Assembly: GCF_900129825.1 (NCBI RefSeq)
Contig: NZ_FQWZ01000006.1
Span: forward strand, 1 to 64,000
From: Hydrocarboniphaga daqingensis
Lineage (GTDB): Bacteria > Pseudomonadota > Gammaproteobacteria > Nevskiales > Nevskiaceae
Direction of reading: 5' to 3'
Length of the DNA: 64,000 nucleotides
The stretch's first letter is position 1, and each line of letters begins with the position of its first letter. Below the pieces are notes generated by a model that did no database searches, had not been told where the DNA came from, and worked only from the letters and a program-made list of their open reading frames with translations. Shown piece after piece: positions 49,332 to 57,903 of the stretch. The position numbers were made by a program, and so were the translations under genes.

Positions 49332-49829
49332 TCAGACCAGCTGCGACGGATTGAGTTGCCAAGTGGCGTAGGTCAGCGCGCAGGCCAGACCCACCCAGGC
49401 CAGATACGGCAGCAGCAGCCAAACCGCGAGCCGGTCGTGGCGGCGAAACGCGAGCATCGTCGCGGCGATCATCAGCCACAGCAGCACGACTTCGGCCAGC
49501 GACACGGCGCCGAGGCGCCAGACGAAATACAGCCAGGTCCACACGGCATTGGCGGCGAGCTGGGCGACGAACAGCGTCAGCGCGCCGCGCGCGGCGGCCC
49601 AGCCGTTGACGCGCCAGACGCGCCACGCGGCGATGCCCATCAGCAGGTACAGCGTCGTCCACATCGGCGCGAACAACCAGCCGGGCGGCGCCCAGTCGGG
49701 GCGTTGCAGCCCGGCATAGAACGTCGCGGCCGATGCCGATGCGACGGCGCCGATGCCGGCGGCGGTAAACGTCAGCAGCAGCCAGCCGGCCAGACCGAGA
49801 GCTTGGGTGCGAGGAGTGAAGGCCGACAT
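49332..49829 (-). CDS. tspO: TspO/MBR-family membrane protein
   Basis: A 165-residue five-helix protein with the TspO signature: PDWAPPGWLFAPMWTTLYLL, GIAAW, NAVWTWLYF and LPYLAWVGLACALTYATWQL. TspO binds porphyrins and cholesterol (the mammalian homologue is TSPO/PBR) and is linked to stress or tetrapyrrole turnover in bacteria. It starts at ATG 49829 (MSAFTPRTQ). Its presence within a steroid-degradation locus may be coincidental, but sterol binding makes it notable. Confidence 0.92.
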   Translation of the reverse strand: MSAFTPRTQALGLAGWLLLTFTAAGIGAVASASAATFYAGLQRPDWAPPGWLFAPMWTTLYLLMGIAAWRVWRVNGWAAARGALTLFVAQLAANAVWTWLYFVWRLGAVSLAEVVLLWLMIAATMLAFRRHDRLAVWLLLPYLAWVGLACALTYATWQLNPSQLV

Positions 49830-50024
49830 GCGCGTAACCGATCATACGGGGACCGGCAATCTAGCAGGGCCTCGGCCGCGTTGGCGCCAGCGGGCCGCAG
49901 TGCAAGCGGCCGGGGCGGTGCATCGCGGTGAATGACGTGGCGCCGCGCGGCGCGTTGCGGTGAACGCCTGCCGCTGTAGCGCGCAATGCCGCGCGATGAG
50001 CAGCGATCGATGCGATGACCGTGA

Positions 50025-50081
50025 TACGCCGTGCGAGGCTCGGCGAACCGTGCACGCGGGCTGTGGTACGCCGTGCGAGGC
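50025..50081 (+). repeat. 15-bp direct repeat pair
   Basis: TACGCCGTGCGAGGC occurs at 50025-50039 and 50067-50081, 42 bp apart, in the gap between tspO and an SDR. No function is assigned. Confidence 0.7.
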
Positions 50082-50103
50082 GCAGCCCAGAACAGCGCGC
50101 CGA

Positions 50104-50865
50104 TCAGCCGAGGAAGGCTTGCCCGCCGTCGACGCCGATGCTCTGGCCGTTGATGTAGCGGCAGTCGTCTGACACCAGCGTGGCGACGAAGCGACCGATG
50201 TCGGCCTCGCATTCGCCGACGCGCTGCATCGGCACCGTGGACACGAACGCGGCCGCTTCTTCGGGGCGCGCAGCGGTCCAGCCGGCCATCGCCGGGCTGT
50301 CGCCCAGCGGCAGGATGGCATTGGTGCGGATGCCATCGCGCGCCCATTCGCAGGCGGCGGCGCGGGTCAGCTGGCGCGTGGCTTCCTTGACGGCGGCATA
50401 TGCGCCGTAGTTCGACACGTCCCAGCGCATCGCCGCGACGGTGCACAGGTTGACGATGTTGCCGCGCCCGCTCTTTTTCAGATGCGGATGGCACAGCTTC
50501 ATCAGTCGCAGCGTGGCCAGCGGGCCCGATTCCCAGCCGGCCATCAGCGCGTCTTCGCTCAAGGCCAGCAGCGGCGCAATCGGCACTTCCTGCGCGTTGT
50601 TGACCAGAATGTCGATGCCGCCGAATGCCGCGACGACCTGCTCGACCGCACCGCCAAGCTGCTCGGCGCGCTTGATGTCGGCTTCGACCGCGATCGCCGT
50701 GCCGCCACGGCGCTGAATCTCGGCAACCGTGACGTCGAGCTTGGAGCGCGTGCGACCGATGACGGCGATGCGCGCGCCCTCGCCTGCCAGCGCATACGCG
50801 ATGCCCTGGCCGACGCCCTGGCCGGCGCCGGTGATCAATGCAACCTGGTTCTGCAAACGTGCCAT
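50104..50865 (-). CDS. Short-chain dehydrogenase/reductase
   Basis: A 253-residue SDR with TGAGQGVG, NNAQ, the catalytic YAAVK and a terminal YINGQSIGVDGG. MARLQNQVALITG starts at ATG 50865. It is 62 bp downstream of the 3-ketosteroid dehydrogenase gene, so probably co-transcribed, suggesting a hydroxysteroid substrate. NILPLGDSPA replaces the common NxxxPG segment after the active site. Confidence 0.85.
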   Translation of the reverse strand: MARLQNQVALITGAGQGVGQGIAYALAGEGARIAVIGRTRSKLDVTVAEIQRRGGTAIAVEADIKRAEQLGGAVEQVVAAFGGIDILVNNAQEVPIAPLLALSEDALMAGWESGPLATLRLMKLCHPHLKKSGRGNIVNLCTVAAMRWDVSNYGAYAAVKEATRQLTRAAACEWARDGIRTNAILPLGDSPAMAGWTAARPEEAAAFVSTVPMQRVGECEADIGRFVATLVSDDCRYINGQSIGVDGGQAFLG

Positions 50866-50927
50866 GTGCGGGTATCCGGTCAGCCGATGATTCGTGCGGT
50901 AACGCGTGCGGTGACGCGCGGGGTGGC

Positions 50928-52646
50928 TCAGGCCGCGATCGACAGCGGCGCGGCGACGCTGGCCTTGGCCATGTGCAGCGCGCCGACGTAGCCGAAGGTC
51001 ATCGCCGGGCCCAGCGTGGAGCCGGCGCCCGGATACGTCGGGCCCATCACGGCCGCCGTGGTGTTGCCGGTGGCGTACAAGCCGTCGATCACGCTGCCGT
51101 CTTCACGCAGCACACGCGCATATTCGTCGACGTCGAGGCCGCCCTTGGTGCCAATGTCGCCGGCATCGAGCTTCACCGCGTAGAACGGCGGCTTGACGAT
51201 CGGGCCGAGGCAGGTGTTCGGCTTGACGCTCGGGTCGCTGTAGTAGCGGTCGATCGGCGTGTTGCCCTTGCCAAATTCTTCATCGACGCCGGTGGCCGCG
51301 TAGTGATTCATCCGCGCCACAGTGCGGCCGAGTTCGGCCGCCGGCACGCCGATCTTGGCGGCCAGCGCATCGAGCGAGTCGGCGCGGTAGTACACCTTGT
51401 CAAGCCAGTCCTTCGGCAGCTTGCTGTCGGGCTCGATCTGGCCGGGCAGAAAGATGCCCATCGGGTACTTGTAGCGGAATGTGGCATCGAACACGAGCCA
51501 GCACGGCGCCGCGTCGTTGGCGTACATCGCCTTCAAAAAGTCCGGATACGCAGCGGCTTCGTTGACGAAGCGCGTGCCGCGCTGGCTGACGGCAACACAG
51601 CCCGGCATGCCGCGCTCGACGAACAGCGTGATCTGCTGCGGCACGCCCGGCTTCTTCACGGTCGGCGAGCCCCAGACCATGTTCATGTGCTTGAGCCGCG
51701 CGCCGAGCGTCTGGCCCACGCGGATGCCGTCGCCGTGATTGATCGGCGGCGCGGCGCTCCACGCGGCGCTGGTCGGCTTGGGCAGATACTGCTCGCGCAT
51801 CTGCTGGTTGGACTCAAAGCCGCCGCAGGCCAGCATCACGCCGCGCGTGGCGCGATAGCGCAGCTTGCGACCCTTGTGGTTGACGACGACGCCGATCACG
51901 CGGCCGTCCTTCTCGATCAGCGAATCCATGCCCGCTTCCAGCATCAGCGGCACGTTGCGCTTGAGCATCGCCAGCCGCAGCCGGGCGACCAGCGCCTGGC
52001 CCAGCGTCATGCGCCGGTCGCGCGGCGTCTTGCGGCGCCAGCCGAAGTCCAGCCAGTACTTGAGCACCATCCGCAGCGTCAGGCCGACCCAGCCCTTGCC
52101 ACGCGAAAACAGCGTGTGCGCCTCGACCTGGTTCATCGAGATGCGGCCCATCAGCATCGTGCCCGGATAGCTCGGGCGCATCTTGTCGAGCTCGTCGCCG
52201 AGCAGCTTGGCATCGACCTGCGCCGGCTCCATCGACCGCCAGCCGGCTTTGCCGCCCGGCACCTCGGAGTAATAGTCGGGGTATTTGACGACGCTGTTGA
52301 ACGGCAGGTCGAACTCGCGGCCGACGTAGCGCACCATCTCCGGTGCGTGCCGCAGGTACGCTTCGATCCGCTCAATCGGCGTGGCGTCGCCGACCACGTT
52401 CTTCAGGTAGGTCAGCGCTTCTTCGAACGAATCGTGCCCGCCGTTGGGCGCGATGTCGTGGTTGTTGGGGATCCAGATACCACCGCCGGAGACGGCGCTG
52501 GTGCCGCCGAACAGCTTGTCCTTCTCGATCACCACCGAGCTCAGGCCCTGAGCCTTGGCCGTCAGTGCCGCCGTCATGCCACCGGCGCCGGAGCCGACGA
52601 CGATCACGTCGTACTCGGCATCCCAGGAAGTTTCGTTGATGCCCAT
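50928..52646 (-). CDS. kstD: 3-ketosteroid dehydrogenase (KstD family, FAD)
   Basis: A 572-residue flavoprotein. The FAD-binding Rossmann motif is DVIVVGSGAGGMTAALTAK (from residue 13), followed by EKDKLFGGTSAVSGGGIWIP. The C-terminal YPGAGSTLGPAMTFGYVGA contains the family's catalytic Tyr538. It introduces a double bond in the steroid A ring (delta-1, or delta-4 on 5alpha-steroids; the two are not separable by eye). With KshA it drives ring-B opening. Ribosome site GGAG precedes ATG 52646. Fumarate reductase-like alternatives are less likely given neighbours. Confidence 0.87.
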   Translation of the reverse strand: MGINETSWDAEYDVIVVGSGAGGMTAALTAKAQGLSSVVIEKDKLFGGTSAVSGGGIWIPNNHDIAPNGGHDSFEEALTYLKNVVGDATPIERIEAYLRHAPEMVRYVGREFDLPFNSVVKYPDYYSEVPGGKAGWRSMEPAQVDAKLLGDELDKMRPSYPGTMLMGRISMNQVEAHTLFSRGKGWVGLTLRMVLKYWLDFGWRRKTPRDRRMTLGQALVARLRLAMLKRNVPLMLEAGMDSLIEKDGRVIGVVVNHKGRKLRYRATRGVMLACGGFESNQQMREQYLPKPTSAAWSAAPPINHGDGIRVGQTLGARLKHMNMVWGSPTVKKPGVPQQITLFVERGMPGCVAVSQRGTRFVNEAAAYPDFLKAMYANDAAPCWLVFDATFRYKYPMGIFLPGQIEPDSKLPKDWLDKVYYRADSLDALAAKIGVPAAELGRTVARMNHYAATGVDEEFGKGNTPIDRYYSDPSVKPNTCLGPIVKPPFYAVKLDAGDIGTKGGLDVDEYARVLREDGSVIDGLYATGNTTAAVMGPTYPGAGSTLGPAMTFGYVGALHMAKASVAAPLSIAA

Positions 52647-52741
52647 CGGGTGCTCCGTTGTGGTTCTGTGAATCCGCTGTGCTGGCGGGTGCGGGGTTGT
52701 CGGCGCCGGGTGCGGGATCAGGGTTGGTAGAACCCTGCGAG

Positions 52742-52780
52742 GCCCTCACCCCTGCCCCTCTCCCGGGGGGAGAGGGGTTC
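52742..52780 (+). repeat. REP-like palindromic repeat, copy D
   Basis: GCCCTCACCCCTGCCCCTCT leads into CCCGGGGGGAGAGGGG, the same element as at 28.2-28.6 kb. It lies in the 253-bp gap between hsaA and kstD. Confidence 0.8.
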
Positions 52781-52899
52781 AAGCACGGCGGCCCTTTCCG
52801 AACGGGACAGGGCGGGCATCGTCAGCGTCCGTGCCGTGCGGCCACCGCGGTACGAGCTGGCGCGCCTCTCGATCCGTGGAACGAGAGGCGCGCAGCCGA

Positions 52900-54096
52900 C
52901 TACAGGAAGTAGTCGGTGTTGTCGCGGCCCAGCATCACGCCGCCGAAGTTGCGTTCGAACTGGTCGGGGTTGTTGGCGTAGTGGCCACGCGCCGCGAAGA
53001 TGTCGAACACATAACGGTGCAGGTCGAAGTCGGTGAAGATGCCGCGGCCACCGCAGGCGCTGAACAGCTGGTAGGCATGCTTGGCGCTGCGGTCGACGAC
53101 CTGAGCGGCCTGGGCGCGGAACAGCAGGCGCTGGTTCAGATCCAGCGGCTGCTTGTTGCGGACCTTGTCCATCAGCACGCCGAAGTTGCGGTGCAGCACC
53201 AGCTTCATCTCGTCGATCGCCATCGCGGTTTCAGCGGCCGCGATCTGCGCCGGGCCCTGCTCGCTGGTCTTGTTGCCCATGTCACCGACGCGCACCTTGG
53301 CGAAGTCGATGAACGTGTCGAGCGCGCCCTGCAGACCGCCGATCGCCGCGCTGGACACGGCGCGGACGAAGATCTGGCCGAACGGCAGCTTGTACAGGTC
53401 GGCCGTGAACGTGCTGCCGCCCGGGTTGGTGCCGGCAAAGCCGTCGCTGGCCTTGTGCGTGCGGTACTCGGGCACGAACGCGTCTTCGACGACGATGTCC
53501 TTGGAGCCGGTGCCCTTCAGGCCCATCGTGTGCCAGGTGTCGATGACCTTGTAGTCGGACTTGGGCACGAGGAACGTGCGGTATTCCGGCGGCTGGCCCT
53601 GGTTGAAGATCAGGCCGCCGAGCAGCACCCAGTCACAGTGGTCGATGCCGCTGGAGAAGCCCCAGCGACCGCTGAACTTGAAGCCACCCTCGACCGGCGT
53701 GACCTGGCCCTTGGGCATGTAGGTCGACGCGATCAGCACGCTGGTGTCCTGGCCCCAGACGTCTTCGGCAGCGCGCGGGTCGAACAGCGCCATCTGCCAG
53801 TTGTGGACGCCGACGACGCCATAGACCCAGGCGGTCGACATGCAGCCTTCGGCCAGCGTCATCGCCACGTCGTAGAACACCTGCGGGTCCATCTCGTAGC
53901 CGCCGTAAGCCTTGGGCTTGAGGACGTCGAAGAACCCCGCCGCTTTCATGTCGGCGATCGTTTCGGCCGGCAGCATGCGCTGCTCGATGGCCTGGGCCGA
54001 GCGTTGTTTCAGCACCGGCACCATGTCGCGGGCGCGCTGGACGATCACCTGGGAATTGATCGGCGTGGTGGTGGCTTTGGCTTGGGCGGTTTGCAC
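52900..54096 (-). CDS. hsaA: HsaA-like flavin monooxygenase (3-HSA hydroxylase)
   Basis: A 398-residue group D flavin monooxygenase with an acyl-CoA dehydrogenase-like fold. GTG 54096 (VQTAQAKATTTPINSQ) is chosen because GGAG lies 7 bases upstream and the size then matches HsaA (about 394); the ATG nearby is out of frame. Motifs include GVVGVHNWQMALFDPRAAED, GRWGFSSGIDHCDWVLLGG and the C-terminal NTDYFL. HsaA hydroxylates 3-HSA to the catechol that HsaC cleaves, using reduced flavin from HsaB (not in this window). It is divergent from kshA. Confidence 0.87.
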   Translation of the reverse strand: MQTAQAKATTTPINSQVIVQRARDMVPVLKQRSAQAIEQRMLPAETIADMKAAGFFDVLKPKAYGGYEMDPQVFYDVAMTLAEGCMSTAWVYGVVGVHNWQMALFDPRAAEDVWGQDTSVLIASTYMPKGQVTPVEGGFKFSGRWGFSSGIDHCDWVLLGGLIFNQGQPPEYRTFLVPKSDYKVIDTWHTMGLKGTGSKDIVVEDAFVPEYRTHKASDGFAGTNPGGSTFTADLYKLPFGQIFVRAVSSAAIGGLQGALDTFIDFAKVRVGDMGNKTSEQGPAQIAAAETAMAIDEMKLVLHRNFGVLMDKVRNKQPLDLNQRLLFRAQAAQVVDRSAKHAYQLFSACGGRGIFTDFDLHRYVFDIFAARGHYANNPDQFERNFGGVMLGRDNTDYFL

Positions 54097-54352
54097 GGGG
54101 GGACTCCATAGACGGGCCTTCTGGGCCGGTCGGCAAGGGTTGACGACGGGCCCCATAGCCCGCCGAGACGCTTTTTTCGCATTTGGTAGGGGCCGCCACC
54201 TCACCCGAAATGACTAGCTTTGTCCCTACCCGTCCCGCACCCCGAAACACTCCCCGGACCTTCATCCATCAGGACGATGCCGCTGCCGGAGCCGGGGCGA
54301 ATACTCGCCGCACGATTTGTAGACCCAATGCATCAGCAACCGGACACAGGGC
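54097..54352. promoter_or_regulatory. Divergent promoter region hsaA / kshA
   Basis: A 256-bp divergent region. A perfect 7-bp inverted pair GGTAGGG (54185-54191) and CCCTACC (54224-54230) is separated by 32 bases and could be an operator. AT-rich CTTTTTTCGC near 54170 may belong to a promoter. Confidence 0.5.
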
Positions 54353-55450
54353 ATGGCAACCACCAAGGATTACGGCATCGGCGAATTCGACTTTCCGCGA
54401 GGCTGGTTCATGATCGCCGACAGCCACGACGTCGGCTCCGACAAACCGCTGGCGGTGCGCTACTTCGGGCGTGACTTTGCGCTGTATCGCGGCAAGGAAT
54501 CGGGCAAGGTCGTGCTGCTGGACGCCTACTGCCCGCACATGGGCACCCACATGGCGCTCAACTCCACGTCGTACGTGGCTCAGGACGGCCCGATCGAAGG
54601 CGACTCGCTGCGCTGCCCGTACCATGCCTGGCGCTTCGGTGCCGACGGCAAGTGCAACCACATTCCTTATTCCAGCGGGCCGATCCCGCCGGCGGCCAAG
54701 GTACGCAGCTGGCCGGTCAAGGAATCGATGGGCGCGGTGTTCGTCTGGCACGACCCGGAAGGTGGCGAGCCCGAGTGGGAGGCGCCGTTCCTCAGCGAAT
54801 GGGACGAGCCGAACTGGGTGCGCTGGGACCGGATCGACGACCTGGGCACGATCAACACCCACCCGCAGGAAATCGTCGACAACATCACCGACGCCGCCCA
54901 CTTCGGCCCGGTGCACGGGTCGCGTACGCGCTACTTCGAAAACGAGTTCAAGGGTCACTTGGCGATTCAGCGCATGGCCGGCGGCCACCGCACGCTGGCG
55001 GCCGAAGGCGGCCCGCTGCTGGTGACCGAGGCGATCTACAACGGCCCGAGCATCCTGATCACGCGGATGAGCGGCCTGTACGACAGCTACATCTTCATCG
55101 CCCACACGCCGGTCGACGACGGCAGCACGCACGTCTGGCATTCGCTGCTGGTCAAGACCGCCAAGGGCGGCGCGGCCACCGACGAGGACCGGGCCGCCGC
55201 CAAGATGTTCTCCGACATGGCACTGGCCGCGTTCGCTCAGGACTTTGAAGTGTGGAAGTACAAGAAGCCCTGCCTGACCGGCATGTTCGTCCAGGGCGAT
55301 GGCGCGTTTCTGAAGCAGCGCGCCTGGTACAAGCAGTTCTATAACCCGCGTGCGATGAAGCAGGAATTCCTAAAGCAGGTCGAAGGCATTCATGTGCCGC
55401 GCGGCATGCAGGCCTTCCCGAAGGATCACGCGGAACTCGCTGCGGCCTAG
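54353..55450 (+). CDS. kshA: KshA, 3-ketosteroid 9alpha-hydroxylase oxygenase
   Basis: A 365-residue Rieske oxygenase. The [2Fe-2S] ligands are Cys60, His62, Cys88 and His91 (CPHMGTH and CPYHAW). The mononuclear iron site is DNITDAAHFGPVH, with His183, His188 and a later Asp, probably Asp297 in AQDFEVW. Size and motifs fit KshA, which 9alpha-hydroxylates AD/ADD so that ring B opens. Its reductase KshB is not in the window. ATG 54353 has a weak CAGGG site. Confidence 0.9.
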   Translation: MATTKDYGIGEFDFPRGWFMIADSHDVGSDKPLAVRYFGRDFALYRGKESGKVVLLDAYCPHMGTHMALNSTSYVAQDGPIEGDSLRCPYHAWRFGADGKCNHIPYSSGPIPPAAKVRSWPVKESMGAVFVWHDPEGGEPEWEAPFLSEWDEPNWVRWDRIDDLGTINTHPQEIVDNITDAAHFGPVHGSRTRYFENEFKGHLAIQRMAGGHRTLAAEGGPLLVTEAIYNGPSILITRMSGLYDSYIFIAHTPVDDGSTHVWHSLLVKTAKGGAATDEDRAAAKMFSDMALAAFAQDFEVWKYKKPCLTGMFVQGDGAFLKQRAWYKQFYNPRAMKQEFLKQVEGIHVPRGMQAFPKDHAELAAA

Positions 55451-55460
55451 CGGTACCGAT

Positions 55461-55534
55461 CTGCCGGGCCAGCCCGCAACGGGCGGCCCCGGCAGGCGCC
55501 GATACCGCGCCTCGATGGGTGCGCGGTATCGGCG
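55461..55534. terminator. Double hairpin between convergent kshA and KSI genes
   Basis: The first is an imperfect CTGCCGGG(G)CC hairpin at about 55461-55495. The second is a near-perfect 14-bp stem from 55497 (GCCGATACCGCGC) to 55534 (GCGCGGTATCGGC) with a 10-base loop. It has no T-tract but suits convergent termination. Confidence 0.65.
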
Positions 55535-55541
55535 AGCATCA

Positions 55542-55922
55542 TCAGCCCGGCATTTCCATATCGCTCGGGCCCCAGAACGCCCGCATCGACGTGAACTTGC
55601 CGTGGGCATCGAACTTGAACGTGTCGATGACCCGGATCAGCGCCGGGCCCTGCGGCATGTTCAGCTGCACGTCGAACGCCATGGCCGCCTCGTTGGCATG
55701 CGAAGCGCGGATCGGCGCCGCCAGCTTGAGCCGCGCGCCGGTGGCGACCGACCGCTGATAGAACGCAGCGATGGCCTCGCGGCCGCGAATCAACTCGGCA
55801 CCAACCGGATCTTCGACGGTGGCATCGTCGGCATACAGGCCCGCGATCGCCGCCGGGTCGGATGCGTTGAAGTGGTCGATGTACGCCTGCAACGCCCGCT
55901 TCATGCCTGCTTCGTCACTCAT
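55542..55922 (-). CDS. ksi: Steroid delta-isomerase (ketosteroid isomerase)
   Basis: A 126-residue protein from ATG 55922 (MSDEAGMKRALQAYIDHF), the same size as Comamonas KSI. Active-site residues align with Tyr14 and Asp38 (ADDATVEDPVG) and Asp100, equivalent to Asp99 (RVIDTFKF); SMRAFWG near the end also matches. It moves the double bond of 3-oxo-delta5-steroids to delta4, feeding KstD/KshA. An in-frame extension to 55991 is unconserved. Confidence 0.92.
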   Translation of the reverse strand: MSDEAGMKRALQAYIDHFNASDPAAIAGLYADDATVEDPVGAELIRGREAIAAFYQRSVATGARLKLAAPIRASHANEAAMAFDVQLNMPQGPALIRVIDTFKFDAHGKFTSMRAFWGPSDMEMPG

Positions 55923-56170
55923 GCCTGCTCGCTCGTTGAATGGGAGGGGGTGCGTTCGACTATGCCCAGCGGCTTGGTGAGTCGGGCTCACCCTTTCGGA
56001 TGAGACGGGGCCCGCGATGCAGCGCTACCTTTTCGTGGCGCATTGACGGTGGTCATCGACAGGGTTGGTTTTCCTAGTCCACCCGACGCGCCGATCGGTT
56101 CAAATGCACATCAGATCGCCACGAGGCGACAAGCGTCACCAATAAACAGGTAAACGGAGGAGATTCCGAA

Positions 56171-57430
56171 ATGCCGACCCCCGCTGTATCGATGAACGAT
56201 GCTCGCAGCGCATCGCGTGGTACTGGCAACTCGCGCAGTGCCACCTCGCCTTCCCATGTCACCGCAATGACGATGCCCATGGCCCCCTATCTCACCGACG
56301 GGGAGGACCAGCGTATCGACATGCTCGACCGTCTGATCGGCTCGATTTACGACGGCCCGATCGAATCCACACCCTGGCAGACCGCGATGCAGCTGCTGCG
56401 CGAGCAGCTCAATGCCGCGCACGTCACGCTGATGCTGCGCCCCCCGTCCACCGACAGCGCTGGTGTGATGCTCAACACCGGCAGCACGACCACGCAAACG
56501 GTGCAGTCGTACGAAACCCACTTTTTTGCGATGGACCCGTTCGTGCGCCTGCCCGAAGGCGAGGTCGTCGCTGCCGAAGAACTGATTGGCAAGCAGTGGC
56601 TGCAGTCCACGGTGTATCTGGACTTCCTGAAGCCGCTGAACATCCGCCACTTGCTCGGCGCCGACATCAACACGCGCGACGGCATCGAATGCCGGCTGCG
56701 TGTAACGCGCCTGCACGGCAGCGAGCCGTTCTCGGCCGAAGACAAGGCGCTGTGCCGCCTGCTGCTGCCGCACTTGAAGCGCTCGATCCAGCTGCACGCC
56801 CGGCTCGACTTTCTGGAATGCGAGCGTGCGATGTTTGCGGGCGCGGTCAACCGCATGCAGCTGGGCACGATCAGCATCGACCAGAACGGCAACATCATCG
56901 AAAGCAACCAGGAAGCGCGCCGCATCCTGGGTGAAAAGGACGGCATCTGGCTGGCCGGCAACAACCTGTGCGTGGACAGCGCGCTGGAAAGCCGCCAGCT
57001 GCAGCAGATGATCCGTCACTGCGTGACCAATGCCTGCGCCGCCGATGGCCCGGGCGTGGTCGAGGCGATGTCGGTGTCGCGTCCGTCGGGCCGCGCCAAG
57101 CTCGGCATCCTGGTTCGTGCGATCCCGCTCGGCCCGTATTCCGAGAGCAAGCAGCGCCCGGCCGCCGCCGTGTTCCTGCGCGACCCGGAAGCCAGCGCCG
57201 CACAGCCGTCGCAGGAACTGGTGCGCCGCTTGTTCGGCCTGACGCGGATGGAAGCCTCGCTGGCGCTGCTGCTGACCGAGGGCTACACGCTCGACGAAGC
57301 GGCCGAAAAAATGAACGTACGCCGCAATACCGCGCGTACGCATCTGCGCTCGATCTTCTGCAAGACCGGGGTGACCCGGCAGACGATGTTGGTGCGCTTG
57401 TTGCTCAACAGCGTATTGAGCTTGGGGTGA
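56171..57430 (+). CDS. LuxR-type regulator with PAS-like middle (TeiR-like)
   Basis: A 419-residue regulator with strong GGAGGAG ribosome site. The N-terminal region is unrecognised, and a PAS-like segment follows in the middle (GTISIDQNGNIIESNQEARR). The C-terminal LuxR helix-turn-helix reads LTRMEASLALLLTEGYTLDE then NVRRNTARTHLRSIF. This architecture resembles TeiR, a LuxR-type activator of testosterone degradation in Comamonas. Adjacent to KSI and kshA, it is the best candidate for a local activator of steroid genes. Confidence 0.83.
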   Translation: MPTPAVSMNDARSASRGTGNSRSATSPSHVTAMTMPMAPYLTDGEDQRIDMLDRLIGSIYDGPIESTPWQTAMQLLREQLNAAHVTLMLRPPSTDSAGVMLNTGSTTTQTVQSYETHFFAMDPFVRLPEGEVVAAEELIGKQWLQSTVYLDFLKPLNIRHLLGADINTRDGIECRLRVTRLHGSEPFSAEDKALCRLLLPHLKRSIQLHARLDFLECERAMFAGAVNRMQLGTISIDQNGNIIESNQEARRILGEKDGIWLAGNNLCVDSALESRQLQQMIRHCVTNACAADGPGVVEAMSVSRPSGRAKLGILVRAIPLGPYSESKQRPAAAVFLRDPEASAAQPSQELVRRLFGLTRMEASLALLLTEGYTLDEAAEKMNVRRNTARTHLRSIFCKTGVTRQTMLVRLLLNSVLSLG

Positions 57431-57470
57431 TGTAAGGCTGGGCAGTACAGAAGGGCCGGTGGGGACCGGA

Positions 57471-57496
57471 GGCGGGCCGAAAGGCCCGCCTTTTTT
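57471..57496 (+). terminator. Rho-independent terminator
   Basis: Stem GGCGGGCC (57471-57478), GAAA tetraloop, GGCCCGCC (57483-57490) and six T. It is a textbook terminator 40 bases after the LuxR-type gene. Confidence 0.95.
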
Positions 57497-57569
57497 GTTG
57501 TCCGGCGCCGGCCCGGCACCGTCCACAGGTGATCGGCGGTGATCAATCTCGGAATTTCCTCCGTTCTTT

Positions 57570-57583
57570 ACGTCATATGACGT
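57570..57583. promoter_or_regulatory. 14-bp perfect palindrome, candidate operator
   Basis: ACGTCATATGACGT is a perfect dyad in a locally AT-rich stretch, upstream of a small gene and 320 bp before the large AAA regulator. Confidence 0.45.
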
Positions 57584-57621
57584 GGACAATCGGCATACCC
57601 AACTCGCCCCGGTAGCCCGAC

Positions 57622-57834
57622 ATGCCCGCCTCCCGCGTGACGCCCCTTGCTCCCAGCGGTCGGATTGCGGCTGCACGGTCCTTCGTCGTTCAGTTGCATC
57701 CGCTGCCGTCGACGCCCACCAACCAACCGATGTGCGGCCGTGTCGAAAACGTCGCCACTGGTGAATACACCGATTTCGCTTCGCTCGAGGAACTCGACCG
57801 GTTCATGCGCTTGATTGCCGGCCGGAGCAGCTAA
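57622..57834 (+). CDS. Small conserved-type protein (70 aa)
   Basis: A 70-residue frame whose central and C-terminal part (FVVQLHPL, CGRVENVATGEYTDFASLEE, LDRFM) looks like a family of small proteobacterial proteins with a FVVQ...GRVExxxSG...F.SLEEL pattern. It follows the terminator and palindrome with a weak ribosome site, and ends 69 bp before the winged-helix/AAA gene. Function is unknown. Confidence 0.6.
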   Translation: MPASRVTPLAPSGRIAAARSFVVQLHPLPSTPTNQPMCGRVENVATGEYTDFASLEELDRFMRLIAGRSS

Positions 57835-57903
57835 CCGGTCTCAATCACGGTTGCGGGCAGGCCGTTAAACTCGGCACCCTCTACCGACATACGCTTGTCT
57901 GCG

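Noticed and set aside
52900-54096. Acyl-CoA dehydrogenase annotation
   Set aside because: It shares the fold but lacks acyl-CoA dehydrogenase signatures such as AGTNEIQ. HsaA-type monooxygenase motifs, size and the kshA neighbour fit better.
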